Numbered from the stretch's first letter, positions 45,564 through 54,926 are shown. The stretch is DNA of 64,000 bases from Motiliproteus sp036961355 (GCA_036961355.1 JBALVL010000014.1:45189-109188); one strand, 5' to 3'. Numbers and translations are program-made. The notes: generated by a model from the sequence alone, not told the origin.

Positions 45564-46105
45564 GTCTCGTTGGTAAGTTGCATATCGATGGTATCTTCGA
45601 AGGGCGTATCTCATCGGTTGATAGCATTGCGATTGGTCGCCGTGGTGAGGTGACCGGTATGATCCGGGCGCAGCAGGTTAGCGTCAGTGGCCGGCTTGAT
45701 GGCGAAGTGCATTGCGATGAGTTGACGATAGAGCGTGGTGGCCAGGTTCGTGGCGTGGTTCACAGTCGGCAGATGACCATCCATAAGGACGGTAATTTCA
45801 TCGGTGAGCGGGCGTCGACCGATAATCTCCCAGCATCAAAGGCTGTACTGGAAACCATCGATAAAAAAACGGCACCTGATGCCTCGTTGATCGAGTTGGA
45901 TTCAGACACCCCTACGGTTGTTGATGCCAAAAAAAGTGACTTCGGCATTGTCGATGAAAGCGCGGAGGAAAGTCCCGACCAGCCGGCTGCGTCCAACCAA
46001 TCGCGCGATACCCATAAGCCTGAGCAGTTAACCCGTATGCTCGATGAAATGCTGGGTGAAATTCCTAAAGTCGGTAGCCCTAAAGACACCAATTCCGATT
46101 CCTGA
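45473..46105 (+). CDS. Bactofilin
   Basis: 210 residues. The bactofilin beta-helix core (about 18-115) reads TIIARGNKLCGEMSLVGKLH, IDGIFEGRISS, RLDGEVHCDEL, GGQVRGVVHSRQM. The acidic, probably disordered tail (120-210) is variable. Bactofilins self-assemble into membrane-associated filaments that organise wall enzymes. The start is GTG 45473 with a GAGGAGAAGGGG site lying inside the M23 gene; no ATG is available near the conserved GWFKR start. The 91-base overlap couples translation of the two. Confidence 0.93.
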   Translation: MGWFKRDAADQSARTAVTIIARGNKLCGEMSLVGKLHIDGIFEGRISSVDSIAIGRRGEVTGMIRAQQVSVSGRLDGEVHCDELTIERGGQVRGVVHSRQMTIHKDGNFIGERASTDNLPASKAVLETIDKKTAPDASLIELDSDTPTVVDAKKSDFGIVDESAEESPDQPAASNQSRDTHKPEQLTRMLDEMLGEIPKVGSPKDTNSDS

Positions 46106-46307
46106 TAGCCATTTTTCCAGGTAACTCTATCTTCATTTTCTTCTCGTCCGGCAGGTTTGCGGCTGTTGACGTGCTGCAGCCCTTATCTAGTCAACTTGCT
46201 GTTCTGTTATGTTTTTACAGCGGCCCCGTAACAGTCACCAATTTATGGCGTCTAGGGTGACAGACTGTTCACAGATCGTGCTTTGTTGATCACTACAAGA
46301 GGTTTAC

Positions 46308-47714
46308 ATGGAATATGCATTACCGCTGTTAGTCGCTGTGTTGGCAATCGGATCGGTACTGATTAGCCGAAATAGCCGCACCGCCGGGGGCTTTTTTCAG
46401 GGTCAGAGTGCCGATGGCAAAGCGCCGGGATTACTGACGCTGACATTGTCCCAAGTGACGACCTGGGTGTTCGCGCGTTCGTTAATGAACGCGGCAATTT
46501 TGGGTTTTTATTACGGCATTTGGGGCACGGTTGCTTATGCCGCTTATTATCTGTCGTTTATTACCGGCGGGCGGATCATCGACAGCCTGAGATTTGAGCA
46601 CGGCTTTAGCAGTGTGCAGTCATTCCTTCGTGCCCGCTTTGGTCGTTGGGGCAGCAGTTGTTACAACCTAGTCGTAGGTATTCGCCTGGTTAGCGAAGTC
46701 TTCGCTAACCTGTTAGTGATCGGATTGTTGTTTGGTATTGCCGGCAGTCAGGCCTACATCCTCGCCATCGTCGGTTTTTCTTTGGTGACCTTGATCTACT
46801 CGATGCTGGGTGGGTTACATGCGTCACTGCGTACCGATCTATACCAGATGTTGATCTTTGTGGTAGTCCTGATCGTGCTGTTGGTGCTGACAGTAACCGG
46901 TGGCCGTTTTGAACTGTCTGACCTGATGTTTGTACCGTTTCAGCATGATCAACCGGGACCTATACTGCTTGCCGTGGCATTACTGCAGATCTGGAGTTAT
47001 CCAATGCACGATCCGGTGATGATGGACCGGGGCTTTTTGGCCGATCGAATCACCACCAAGCGTAGCTTCCGGCACGCGGCTTGGATCAGCGTGCTTTGCA
47101 TCAGCGGTTTTGGGACGCTGGGCGTGTTAGCCGGTGCCCATGCCGGAAGTGGTGAGGCGATGAACGCAGTGCTTAGCCGCTTGTTGGGTGACGTTCCAAT
47201 GCTGCTGTTTAATGTGGCGCTGGTAATTTCGGCGATGTCGACGTTAGATAGTACCTTGTCCAGTTCGGCCAAGTTGGTGGCGGTTGATATGGCGATTCTT
47301 CGCGGTAGTGTCGCTAACGGAAGAATCATCATGCTGCTGTTTATGTTACTGGGACTCGGGTGTGTCTTCCTGGGCAACAAAGACCTGTTCAGCGCTGTTG
47401 CCGTCAGCGGTACGGCATCGATGTATCTGGCACCGGTGATTTTCTTTTCTCTTTGGGGGCGGCGAGATGACATTCCGCTTTGGAGCTACCTGAGTAGTTT
47501 CGCGCTGGCACTCGGTGGCGCAATGCTCTATTTTCTTGAGTCTTCCGGTTATAGCTTATGGCTGGGTGATGCGCATAAATACACCAAACTGTTGTGGATC
47601 TCTGCCAGTGTTCTGGCCGGTGGCTGCCTAGCATTCTGGGTTGGCGGCTCGATTGCCAGTGCTAAACGTCGGGCTGCTGGTGCCGATACAGCGCTCTCTT
47701 CGGTAGCCGGTTGA
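46308..47714 (+). CDS. Sodium:solute symporter family protein
   Basis: 468 residues with about 13 membrane helices. SSS features: GGFFQGQSADGKAPGLLTLT, TWVFARSLMNAAILGFYYG, DLYQMLIFVV and the serine-rich helix SAMSTLDSTLSSSAKLVAVD with its sodium-site residues. The substrate is not evident. ATG 46308 follows AAGAGG. The stop overlaps the next gene's start by one base (TGATG), so the symporter and metallophosphoesterase are coupled. Confidence 0.92.
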   Translation: MEYALPLLVAVLAIGSVLISRNSRTAGGFFQGQSADGKAPGLLTLTLSQVTTWVFARSLMNAAILGFYYGIWGTVAYAAYYLSFITGGRIIDSLRFEHGFSSVQSFLRARFGRWGSSCYNLVVGIRLVSEVFANLLVIGLLFGIAGSQAYILAIVGFSLVTLIYSMLGGLHASLRTDLYQMLIFVVVLIVLLVLTVTGGRFELSDLMFVPFQHDQPGPILLAVALLQIWSYPMHDPVMMDRGFLADRITTKRSFRHAAWISVLCISGFGTLGVLAGAHAGSGEAMNAVLSRLLGDVPMLLFNVALVISAMSTLDSTLSSSAKLVAVDMAILRGSVANGRIIMLLFMLLGLGCVFLGNKDLFSAVAVSGTASMYLAPVIFFSLWGRRDDIPLWSYLSSFALALGGAMLYFLESSGYSLWLGDAHKYTKLLWISASVLAGGCLAFWVGGSIASAKRRAAGADTALSSVAG

Positions 47715-48598
47715 TGCAGATCTCTGCTAAATCGCTACGTCAGATAGACCTTGGAGCGCTGAGCGGCCCGGTGCTGGTGTTTGGTGGCTGTTACAGTAAC
47801 CTGCAGGCGACGCAGGCGATGCAGGCCGTGGCTGAAGAATTGGGTATAACGCCGGAGCAGGTGATCTGCACCGGTGATGTGGTGGCTTATTGTGCAGACC
47901 CGCAACCGACGATTGACCTAGTTCGGGACTGGGGCATAACGGTAGTACAGGGTAATTGTGAACAGTCATTGGCCGACGGCAGTGCCGACTGTGGTTGCGG
48001 TTTTGATCCGGGCAGTAGTTGCAGTTTGCTGTCGATCGCCTGGTATCGCTATGCCAGTGAGCAGGTGGACCAATCCGCTTGCCGGTGGATGGCGCAACTG
48101 CCGCAGCAGGTCTGTTTCAGTCTGGCCGGGCGTGACTTTTGTGTGGTGCATGCGGGGCTGAGTTCTAATAACCGGTTCCTATTTTCTTCCACAGACGATG
48201 CTGCTTTTACTGAAGAGCTTCAGGGGTGTGATAGCGACGTGGTGATCGGCGGGCATTGTGGTCTTCCCTTTGGTCGAAGTATTTCACTCCACCACCCCCA
48301 ACAAGAACAGCGCCTACGCTACTGGCTCAACAGCGGCGTTATTGGTATGCCGGCCAACGACGGTACGCAGCAGGGCTGGTACTTGCTGTTACAACCTGAT
48401 GGTGACCGTATCCTCTGTCAGTGGCATCGATTGGCGTATGATGCTCAGGGGGCTGCTGCGCGCATGCTGCAGGTTGGCTTGCCTGAACCTTATGCACAAG
48501 CATTGATCGATGGCCTGTGGCCCAGTGTTGATGTTTTGCCATCCGTTGAAAGACAGCAACAGGGTTGTCGGTTAGTTTGCCCGTTGTTAACGCTGTAA
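47714..48598 (+). CDS. Metallophosphoesterase family protein
   Basis: 294 residues from ATG 47714. The metal motifs are present but the first is altered: FGGCYSNLQA stands where GDIHGN is usual. Then CTGDVVAYCADP, VVQGNCEQ, VVHAG and VIGGHCGLPF follow. This variant is known in a subfamily of bacterial phosphoesterases; changed first-site ligands may alter metal choice. Substrate unknown. Coupled to the symporter gene by TGATG. The Cys-rich stretch DCGCGFDPGSSC is unusual. Confidence 0.88.
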   Translation: MQISAKSLRQIDLGALSGPVLVFGGCYSNLQATQAMQAVAEELGITPEQVICTGDVVAYCADPQPTIDLVRDWGITVVQGNCEQSLADGSADCGCGFDPGSSCSLLSIAWYRYASEQVDQSACRWMAQLPQQVCFSLAGRDFCVVHAGLSSNNRFLFSSTDDAAFTEELQGCDSDVVIGGHCGLPFGRSISLHHPQQEQRLRYWLNSGVIGMPANDGTQQGWYLLLQPDGDRILCQWHRLAYDAQGAAARMLQVGLPEPYAQALIDGLWPSVDVLPSVERQQQGCRLVCPLLTL

Positions 48599-48763
48599 TG
48601 AGTGCAGTGGGTTGCCCTTGTTGGCGATTTATAGTCCTATGCGCCAGTTATCACTATATAGATCAATGCCGTAGCTTATTTTTTGAGTCGCATGAAATAC
48701 TGCTGTATTCTGATAATTCATACTGATAATGACTAAGATTCTCAAACTCAAGACGGTCCCCTT

Positions 48764-49750
48764 ATGACTCACCAGGAACATCCATTCGCCCCCTTTATTC
48801 GAATTCTTGGTAAAGGAAAGAAAGGTTCTCGCTCACTGACGCGTGATGAGGCTGAGCAATCGATGGCGATGATCCTCGATCAGCAGGTAACGCCTGAGCA
48901 GCTCGGCGCTTTTTTGATGCTGTTACGGGTCAAGGAGGAGAGTCCAGAAGAGCTCAGCGGTTTTGTCACCGCTGTACAGCAAAGGATGTCAGCTCCCGAG
49001 ACGCTCAAGGTCGATCTGGATTGGTCAACGTATGCCGGTAAGAAACGTCAGTTGCCGTGGTTTTTTCTGTCTGCTCTAGTATTAGCAGGTGAAGGTGTCA
49101 AAGTTTGTATGCATGGTGCCCGGGGGCATACACCGGGGCGGATCTATATCGAAGAGATTTTGGGACACTTCGGTATGCGTAGCGCCACTAATTGGCTCGA
49201 TGCAGAAGTGGATCTGCAACAGGTGAGCCTGTGTTATCTACCCCTATCGCTGATCAATAACGAGCTGGCGCGTATCATCAACCTTCGTTCAATGTTGGGG
49301 CTGCGTTCGCCGGTCCACACCTTAAGCCGTCTGCTCAACCCACTGTCGGCGCCGTTTCGGGTCGATGGAGTCTTTCATCCGGCCTATGGTCCGATGCATC
49401 AGCAGACGGCGATGATGTTAGGTCAACATAATAGTGTCACCATTCGCGGAGACGGCGGTGAGGCTGAGATTCGACCTGATGCCGACTGCACTTTGCAATG
49501 GGTAAGGCAGGGTGAGTATATCGACCAAACCTGGCCCAAAGCGTTGGCTCAACGGCAGGTGCGGTCAGAGCAACTCGAAGTCCGTCAGTTATTGAGTGTA
49601 TGGCGGGGTGAGCCGCATGTGTATGGTGAGGCCGCTGTAATTGAAACGTTAGCGGTATGCATACGCCTAATGGGCTGGCAGGCAACTAATGACCAGGCAC
49701 GCGAACAGGCATACGCCTTATGGCAGCAACGCAACAAAGAGGCGTACTGA
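48764..49750 (+). CDS. ybiB: TrpD2/YbiB, anthranilate phosphoribosyltransferase-like protein
   Basis: 328 residues. It has the TrpD fold, with an N-terminal helical domain (LTRDEAEQSMAMIL, GAFLMLLRVKEES) and a phosphoribosyltransferase core (CMHGARGHTPGR, NLRSMLGLRSPVHTLSR). The glycine-rich GTGGD loop of true TrpD is replaced, which identifies the TrpD2/YbiB group. Family members bind nucleic acid and are linked to the SOS response rather than tryptophan synthesis. No trp genes are nearby. Monocistronic. Confidence 0.92.
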   Translation: MTHQEHPFAPFIRILGKGKKGSRSLTRDEAEQSMAMILDQQVTPEQLGAFLMLLRVKEESPEELSGFVTAVQQRMSAPETLKVDLDWSTYAGKKRQLPWFFLSALVLAGEGVKVCMHGARGHTPGRIYIEEILGHFGMRSATNWLDAEVDLQQVSLCYLPLSLINNELARIINLRSMLGLRSPVHTLSRLLNPLSAPFRVDGVFHPAYGPMHQQTAMMLGQHNSVTIRGDGGEAEIRPDADCTLQWVRQGEYIDQTWPKALAQRQVRSEQLEVRQLLSVWRGEPHVYGEAAVIETLAVCIRLMGWQATNDQAREQAYALWQQRNKEAY

Positions 49751-49768
49751 TCCGTTAATGAAACGCGG

Positions 49769-50503
49769 TTATTTACGCTGCTGTATGAGTTGATCAAGTC
49801 GCTTTAGCAGTTCGGGGTCTCGATACTCCGATGACATCACCAAGAACACATCTTCGCTTTGTAGTCGGCTGCTATGGATGAGGGGTAAGTCTCGCTGGGC
49901 CAGAATCAGATTGATCGGCCGTTGATACCCTAACAAATAATCTCCGACGTTATTTTTCAGCAGCTCCAGACCCTCCTCGATATTAGAAGCGAAGTGGAGC
50001 TGGACCTGCATCTCAGTGTTGGCCAGTTGATCGAACAGACCGCCGTAGCCATAGCCCCGTATAGCGATCACCCGTTGTTGTGACAGCTGCTCAAAACGTT
50101 TGATCGAGGCGGTGTGCTGATATTGATAACTGGTCAGGCGTAACTCAAGCATCGAGTTGCGACTGTAGATGGCCGTATTTCTCAACATCGGGTGATCAAT
50201 CACCATGGTCAGATCAGCTTGTCCGTTAGCGACTTTCTGTAGCATGAGCGGGGCAGAATAGAACGTAATTTGCCTTTGGCAACCAAGTTGATCCAATAGC
50301 TGCGTTAATTCATCGATCAGGATGCCTTGAGCCTGACCTTGTTCGTTTGGTGAGTAGAAGGGAGCAAAGTTGAATAGGGCCACGCGGATAGGTGTCTTTT
50401 GGCACAGCAGTTCTGTCTGGGCTGCTGCGGTGAATCCTAAGTTGAAGAGTACCGAGATGACGGCGCAGTAACTCAGTGACAACAGCTGTTTCATCACGAC
50501 CAT
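49769..50503 (-). CDS. Periplasmic solute-binding protein (SBP_bac_3-like)
   Basis: About 244 residues. A signal peptide (MKQLLSLSYCAVISVLFNLG, ending FTAAA) is followed by IRVALFNFAPFYSPNEQG, GILIDELTQLLDQLG and a PBP type II fold. ATGs at 50503 and 50494 both fit; neither has a strong ribosome site. It stands without permease genes, as is common for this single-gene group in marine gammaproteobacteria, where they may be sensors or orphan binding proteins. Convergent with ybiB and divergent from the next gene across a 24-bp palindrome. Confidence 0.8.
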   Translation of the reverse strand: MVVMKQLLSLSYCAVISVLFNLGFTAAAQTELLCQKTPIRVALFNFAPFYSPNEQGQAQGILIDELTQLLDQLGCQRQITFYSAPLMLQKVANGQADLTMVIDHPMLRNTAIYSRNSMLELRLTSYQYQHTASIKRFEQLSQQRVIAIRGYGYGGLFDQLANTEMQVQLHFASNIEEGLELLKNNVGDYLLGYQRPINLILAQRDLPLIHSSRLQSEDVFLVMSSEYRDPELLKRLDQLIQQRK

Positions 50504-50652
50504 AAAATACTCATTGATTGGATTGGCACTGCTAGTGCAACGGCTAAAATAAGGGAGGGGTAACACGGGTGCTATTTTGCACTATTGTCGTTCGCTGTTG
50601 ATAGATTAAAACGCGATTTTAACTAGTGATTTAGCCGCTTGGCACCCGATAG

Positions 50653-50676
50653 TGTTAAGCCTCATGAGGCTTAACA
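50653..50676. promoter_or_regulatory. 24-nt perfect palindrome, candidate operator
   Basis: A perfect palindrome with half-site TGTTAAGCCTCA, unbroken across 24 bases, between the divergent binding-protein gene (start 50503) and a small secreted protein gene (start 50697). A dimeric regulator site is the simplest reading; a short hairpin in the leader is the alternative. Confidence 0.6.
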
Positions 50677-50696
50677 AAGAACGTGTGGGGGTTACT

Positions 50697-51023
50697 ATGA
50701 TTAGTCGCAGAAAGAAGATTGTTATTATTGTGTTATTGCTGCTCGGTTCAAGCAGCGCATGGTCAGGTCCGTTAAACTGTCATGTCGATGGCAGTGATGA
50801 TCAGTTTATTTTGTATTTGGATCAGCGCATTTACCGTTCCGAACAATTTGATGTCTATGCCTTGATGGGAGGGATGACTTTGGCTACGGTGTCGCGCGCG
50901 AGTTTGCGCTTTAACCGGTTAACACAATTAAACCTGTTAAAACAGCCCGACCGGATACAATGGTTCGAAGGGCAGTGTGTCGAGGCTACTGAGCCATATG
51001 TAGTGCCCTCTGCTGAACAATAG
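50697..51023 (+). CDS. Small exported protein, unknown
   Basis: About 108 residues from ATG 50697, after GGGGGT. A signal peptide (ISRRKKIVIIVLLLLGSSSA, cleaved after AWS) exports it. The mature part has two cysteines (LNCHVDGSDD and EGQCVEA) that could form a disulfide. It has no membrane helix besides the signal. I do not recognise a family. It is followed 54 bases later by a pseudouridine synthase, perhaps unrelated. The start lies 20 bases after the palindrome. Confidence 0.75.
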   Translation: MISRRKKIVIIVLLLLGSSSAWSGPLNCHVDGSDDQFILYLDQRIYRSEQFDVYALMGGMTLATVSRASLRFNRLTQLNLLKQPDRIQWFEGQCVEATEPYVVPSAEQ

Positions 51024-51077
51024 TTTGCAGCAATGACTACCTCCCGTTTTTATCTTTTCGTTTGAGATTTTCCAGAT

Positions 51078-51782
51078 ATGTCAGAGCAGCACGCATCGTT
51101 TAGCGTCATCGATATACATCCCGACTTCATCGTTATCTCGAAGTCTGCTGGCGTTGATTTTCATAGCCAGGAGCAACAAGCTGGGCTGGTTCCTATGGTG
51201 GAGCAATCGCTGCAGCTGGGTAAATTCTACCCGGTGCATCGGTTGGATAAGATTACCTCGGGATTGATCATTCTTGCACGCAGTTCTGCCGCTGCGGAAC
51301 AGATTAACGAACAGTTTCGACAGCAGCGGGTCGAGAAGTATTATTTAGCCATTTCAGATCGTAAACCGTCAAAAAAACAGGGCCTGATCAGTGGCGACAT
51401 GAAGAAGTCTCGCCGTGGCAGCTGGAAGCTTCTCAATAGCCAAGCCGATCCGGCCCAAACTCGCTTTTTTAGCTTTAGTTTACAGTCCGGAATACGTCTT
51501 TTTGTGCTGAAGCCGCTGACGGGACGAACCCATCAATTGAGGGTGATGATGAAGAGCTTGGGAGCACCGATTCTTGGTGATGAACGTTATTATCCCGGGG
51601 AGACCGATACGGCTGACAGGGGATACCTTCACGCTTACGTTGTGAAGTTTGATTTTGACGGGCAGCAATACCGATACAAATCACCGCCGCTTCAGGGTGC
51701 ACTATTTGCTTCTGAGGCGCTAAAACAAGCGTTGCTAACGCTGGGCCCTCCCGAGAGCTTAGCGTGGCCCTCTAGCCATTAA
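51078..51782 (+). CDS. RluA-family pseudouridine synthase (TIGR01621-like)
   Basis: 234 residues. The catalytic motif HRLDKITSGLIIL carries the essential Asp. Then YYLAISDRKPSKKQGLI and the GRTHQLRVMMKSLGAPILGD block complete the RluA fold. The short length without an S4 domain matches the TIGR01621 group. It makes pseudouridine in rRNA or tRNA; the target is not predictable. An ATG without a strong ribosome site is used. Confidence 0.9.
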   Translation: MSEQHASFSVIDIHPDFIVISKSAGVDFHSQEQQAGLVPMVEQSLQLGKFYPVHRLDKITSGLIILARSSAAAEQINEQFRQQRVEKYYLAISDRKPSKKQGLISGDMKKSRRGSWKLLNSQADPAQTRFFSFSLQSGIRLFVLKPLTGRTHQLRVMMKSLGAPILGDERYYPGETDTADRGYLHAYVVKFDFDGQQYRYKSPPLQGALFASEALKQALLTLGPPESLAWPSSH

Positions 51783-51841
51783 GATCAGCCTGCTGAACGT
51801 GCCGATGACGAATCACAGGAGTTAAGACGCTTTGTGAAGAG

Positions 51842-52093
51842 TTAAGGTGCTTCATCGAGGATGGTGAATGACAAGAAGGTGGTAAATAAACCCAGCGTGA
51901 CGATGAAGTGGACCATGGGGAATGCCAGCATCAAAATGCCTGTTGCGATCCATAGACCCCGCACAATTTTCTTTTTGGCGCGATAGCGAGTCGTGCGCAT
52001 ACGCATCAGCGGGTGGTCAGAAGAGCGGTTGGCAGAATCTGAACTAAAGATGAGCATCAACCACGTAGCCAGTAATCTTACTCCGGTAAACAT
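51842..52093 (-). CDS. Small membrane protein, unknown
   Basis: About 83 residues with a weak N-terminal hydrophobic stretch, a basic middle (RMRTTRYRAKKKIVRG) and a strong pair of helices (LWIATGILMLAFPMVHFIVT, LGLFTTFLSFTIL). ATG 52091-52093 was chosen over a GTG two codons earlier. No family recognised. Convergent with the pseudouridine synthase gene. Confidence 0.6.
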   Translation of the reverse strand: MFTGVRLLATWLMLIFSSDSANRSSDHPLMRMRTTRYRAKKKIVRGLWIATGILMLAFPMVHFIVTLGLFTTFLSFTILDEAP

Positions 52094-52195
52094 AACCACA
52101 ACCTAACGATCCAGACAGGTATCGGATGCGGCTGGTTACTAGCAGGGCATTGCGCCAGTCCGCTAAGAAACTATAGCTGACTCATCGCAGGGTGG

Positions 52196-53119
52196 TCACA
52201 CCGCTGATGTTTTTTGCTTTCTATTGGAGGGTCGGATTTTTTGCCAAGGCAGTTGTGAGGTCAGCATGCCTGCCAGCATCAGCCCGCAACCCCATAAGCC
52301 TTTGTCCGACATCTGCTCTCCCAGTAAAAGCCAGCCGCCGATCAGCGCAAAGACGCCTTCCAGACTGAGAATGATGGCCGCGTGTGCCGGGGGAGCGTGG
52401 CGCTGAGCTACGACCTGTAGCGTGAAAGCTACCGAGGTGGACATTACGCCGGCATAAAGTAACGGTATTGCCGTATCGAGGATCGCCTGCCAACTGATCG
52501 TTTCTACGATCAATGCGGTTGTCAGGCTGAGAATGCCACAGATCAAGAACTGCCAGATTGAAAGGTCGATGGCGTTGAGCCGAGGGGATAACCAGCCAAC
52601 GAGTAGCACATGGCCAGCCCAGAAAAAAGCGCTGATCAGAATCAGCAGATCACCATAGTCGAGGCTGAAGTCATCTTTGACGCTGAGCAGATATAAACCA
52701 GCCAGCGCGATGATGGCTCCTGCCCAAGTGTTTGCCAGTGTTCTTTGTCCCAGAAAAATACCGAGAAACGGGACGATGACAATATATAAGCCAGTAATAA
52801 AGCCGGCATTTCCCGCATTGGTATAGACCATCCCCATCTGTTGCAAGCTGGCCCCAATAAACAGGACTACGCCGGTACTAATGCCGCCTATGATCATCAT
52901 TCGTCGCGGGTTTTCTACGGGTATCAGACGAGCAGGCAATTTTGGTTTGATCAGATAGATCAATGGTATTAGCGCTGTTGCGCCAAGAAGAAAACGGATG
53001 CCGTTGAAGGTGAATGGCCCCATATGGTCCATGCCAATGCGCTGTGCGACAAAGGCGAAGCCCCAGATAGCAGCAGTGATCAACAGTAGCAGATCAGAGC
53101 GTAAACTCAGTGTTTTCAT
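52196..53119 (-). CDS. DMT superfamily transporter (EamA)
   Basis: About 307 residues and ten helices in two EamA repeats (LLLITAAIWGFAFVAQRIGM ... and GDLLILISAFFWAGHVLLVG ...). EamA members export amino acids or metabolites. ATG 53117-53119 is the first ATG; the frame starts five codons earlier with TTG. Substrate unknown; neighbours give no hint. Confidence 0.9.
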   Translation of the reverse strand: MKTLSLRSDLLLLITAAIWGFAFVAQRIGMDHMGPFTFNGIRFLLGATALIPLIYLIKPKLPARLIPVENPRRMMIIGGISTGVVLFIGASLQQMGMVYTNAGNAGFITGLYIVIVPFLGIFLGQRTLANTWAGAIIALAGLYLLSVKDDFSLDYGDLLILISAFFWAGHVLLVGWLSPRLNAIDLSIWQFLICGILSLTTALIVETISWQAILDTAIPLLYAGVMSTSVAFTLQVVAQRHAPPAHAAIILSLEGVFALIGGWLLLGEQMSDKGLWGCGLMLAGMLTSQLPWQKIRPSNRKQKTSAV

Positions 53120-53265
53120 AGCAACGGTGTTCAACGAATAAAATGGGCCGCTACTCTATCTCAAACAGTCGATGTCTGCACCTGTGGGGTGGTGCAGACA
53201 GGTTCTTGAATAGGGAGGGGGAAATTGGGGCGGGGAGAGGATGGAAGAGGTGTTGTTAACGAGAA

Positions 53266-54672
53266 TTACCGGGCCCCTTTGCCGAATAACACAACCTCTA
53301 TCGTCTCGATCATGATGATGGTGTCGAGTAGAAAGCTGAAGTTCTTGATGTAGTAGAGATCGTATTGCAATTTTTCTATCGCATCGTCTGTCGAACCACC
53401 GTAGGAGTAGCATACTTGGGCCCAGCCTGTCAGACCGGGTTTGACCATGTGGCGATCACCGTAATAAGGGATCTGTTCGGTCAGGGATTCGACAAACTCG
53501 GGACGTTCGGGTCGGGGGCCGATAAAACTCATATCGCCGGTGAAGACGTTAAGAAGTTGCGGCAGCTCATCGATGCGGTATTTACGAATGAATGCCCCGA
53601 CAACTGTTACCCGGTCGTCATTCTGTTTGGCCCAAACGGCGCCACCGGCTTCGGCATCGACACGCATGCTGCGAAATTTATAGATACGAAAAGGTAGCCC
53701 CCCCAGACCAACGCGCTCCTGCCAGTAGAAGACAGGCGTGCGGGGGCCGCTTTCGATCATGATCAGCAGCGCTGTGATGATCATTAAGGGTAAGGTCAGT
53801 GCCAGCATCACTAAGCTGATCAGAACATCGAAAATACGCTTTAGTGCTTTAACAAATAGGTCGTTGGTACGGTAGCCGCGTGAGTAGATTACCCAGCTGG
53901 GATTGAGCAGATTCAGGGGAATTTTACCGCATTCGCGTTCGATGAAGGAGGCGATGTCGGTGACATGGATTCCGGCTACGCGGCAGCGGTATAACTCATC
54001 CATCGGCAAGGCACCACGGCGCTGGTCTGCCGCGACAACGAGTTCGTCGACCCGGTGAAGCTCAGCGTAGTGCTGCAAATTGTCGAGATCGACATCGACC
54101 AGTTGGTGTTGATGGATATTGTTGTTCTCTCTATCACCCAGAGGAATATAACCCAACAGCTTGAATCCGCGCCTATCGTTGGAGCGCCGCATACGCTGCT
54201 CGATGATATTGGCTTTTTCACCCGCGCCGAGGACAAGGATTTTACGTTTGATCAGCGCAGTGCCTGAAATGGTGATGAAGCTATACCGAATCAAACAGAC
54301 GATGATAAAGGAGAGCGATAATGCCAAAATAATCGCGGTTGGTTCGATATTGAGATATGGGATGAAATAGAATATGACCGCCTGAGCGACCGATGCCAGC
54401 CCAAAGCTGATAAAAAGACGTGCCAGCTGTTCCCGCGATTCATCACGTTGGCGGGCATGGTAGAGCCCCATGGCGGCCATCGATAGGGTGACGATTAATA
54501 CGAAGGTGATGCATTCGAGGCATGCAAGGTGATCAACAAAATTAGTTGATTGATCCGAATATACATTGATACCTAGAAACAGGCAGGAGAACATCGCCAT
54601 CGATTCCAGCAACGCTAGTCCAATAAATGTGTGCCGTACTGAGGGTTTACGAACACGTGAAGGTGTCGACAT
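53266..54672 (-). CDS. Polyprenyl-phosphate sugar transferase, TIGR03013-like (PEP-CTERM/XrtA-associated type)
   Basis: About 468 residues. Four N-terminal membrane helices precede a Rossmann-like CoA-binding fold (ILVLGAGEKANIIEQRM), a fifth helix (ISLVMLALTLPLMIITALLI) and the bacterial sugar transferase domain (VFYWQERVGLGG, FRIYKFRSMR, RKYRIDELPQLLNVFTGDMS, GPRPERPEF, VKPGLTGWAQV). The stretch GAVWAKQNDDRVT fits the TIGR03013 group seen in exosortase/PEP-CTERM exopolysaccharide loci. It puts the first sugar phosphate on undecaprenyl phosphate at the inner membrane. ATG 54670-54672 follows GGAAGAG. No other polysaccharide genes lie beside it. Confidence 0.92.
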   Translation of the reverse strand: MSTPSRVRKPSVRHTFIGLALLESMAMFSCLFLGINVYSDQSTNFVDHLACLECITFVLIVTLSMAAMGLYHARQRDESREQLARLFISFGLASVAQAVIFYFIPYLNIEPTAIILALSLSFIIVCLIRYSFITISGTALIKRKILVLGAGEKANIIEQRMRRSNDRRGFKLLGYIPLGDRENNNIHQHQLVDVDLDNLQHYAELHRVDELVVAADQRRGALPMDELYRCRVAGIHVTDIASFIERECGKIPLNLLNPSWVIYSRGYRTNDLFVKALKRIFDVLISLVMLALTLPLMIITALLIMIESGPRTPVFYWQERVGLGGLPFRIYKFRSMRVDAEAGGAVWAKQNDDRVTVVGAFIRKYRIDELPQLLNVFTGDMSFIGPRPERPEFVESLTEQIPYYGDRHMVKPGLTGWAQVCYSYGGSTDDAIEKLQYDLYYIKNFSFLLDTIIMIETIEVVLFGKGAR

Positions 54673-54926
54673 TGTCGCTCTTCCTTGCAATTTGATTCCT
54701 AGAGCCTACTGCAGCTGTACTTCCATTGAGAAGGGTAGCCGTTTTTTTTATCAGCCCCCTGAGGATGAATAAACTCCGTTATTCGAGCTTAGGACGTCGT
54801 GCCGGGTTGAAAAGTATATTAGTGTTAGAAATTTCGCAATAGTGTAGAAGATTAAACATCGATTTTAAGTAGTTGTTGTTTGGCGCAATAACTGATTTAT
54901 TTTACAAAATTAACTGGAGATACGAG

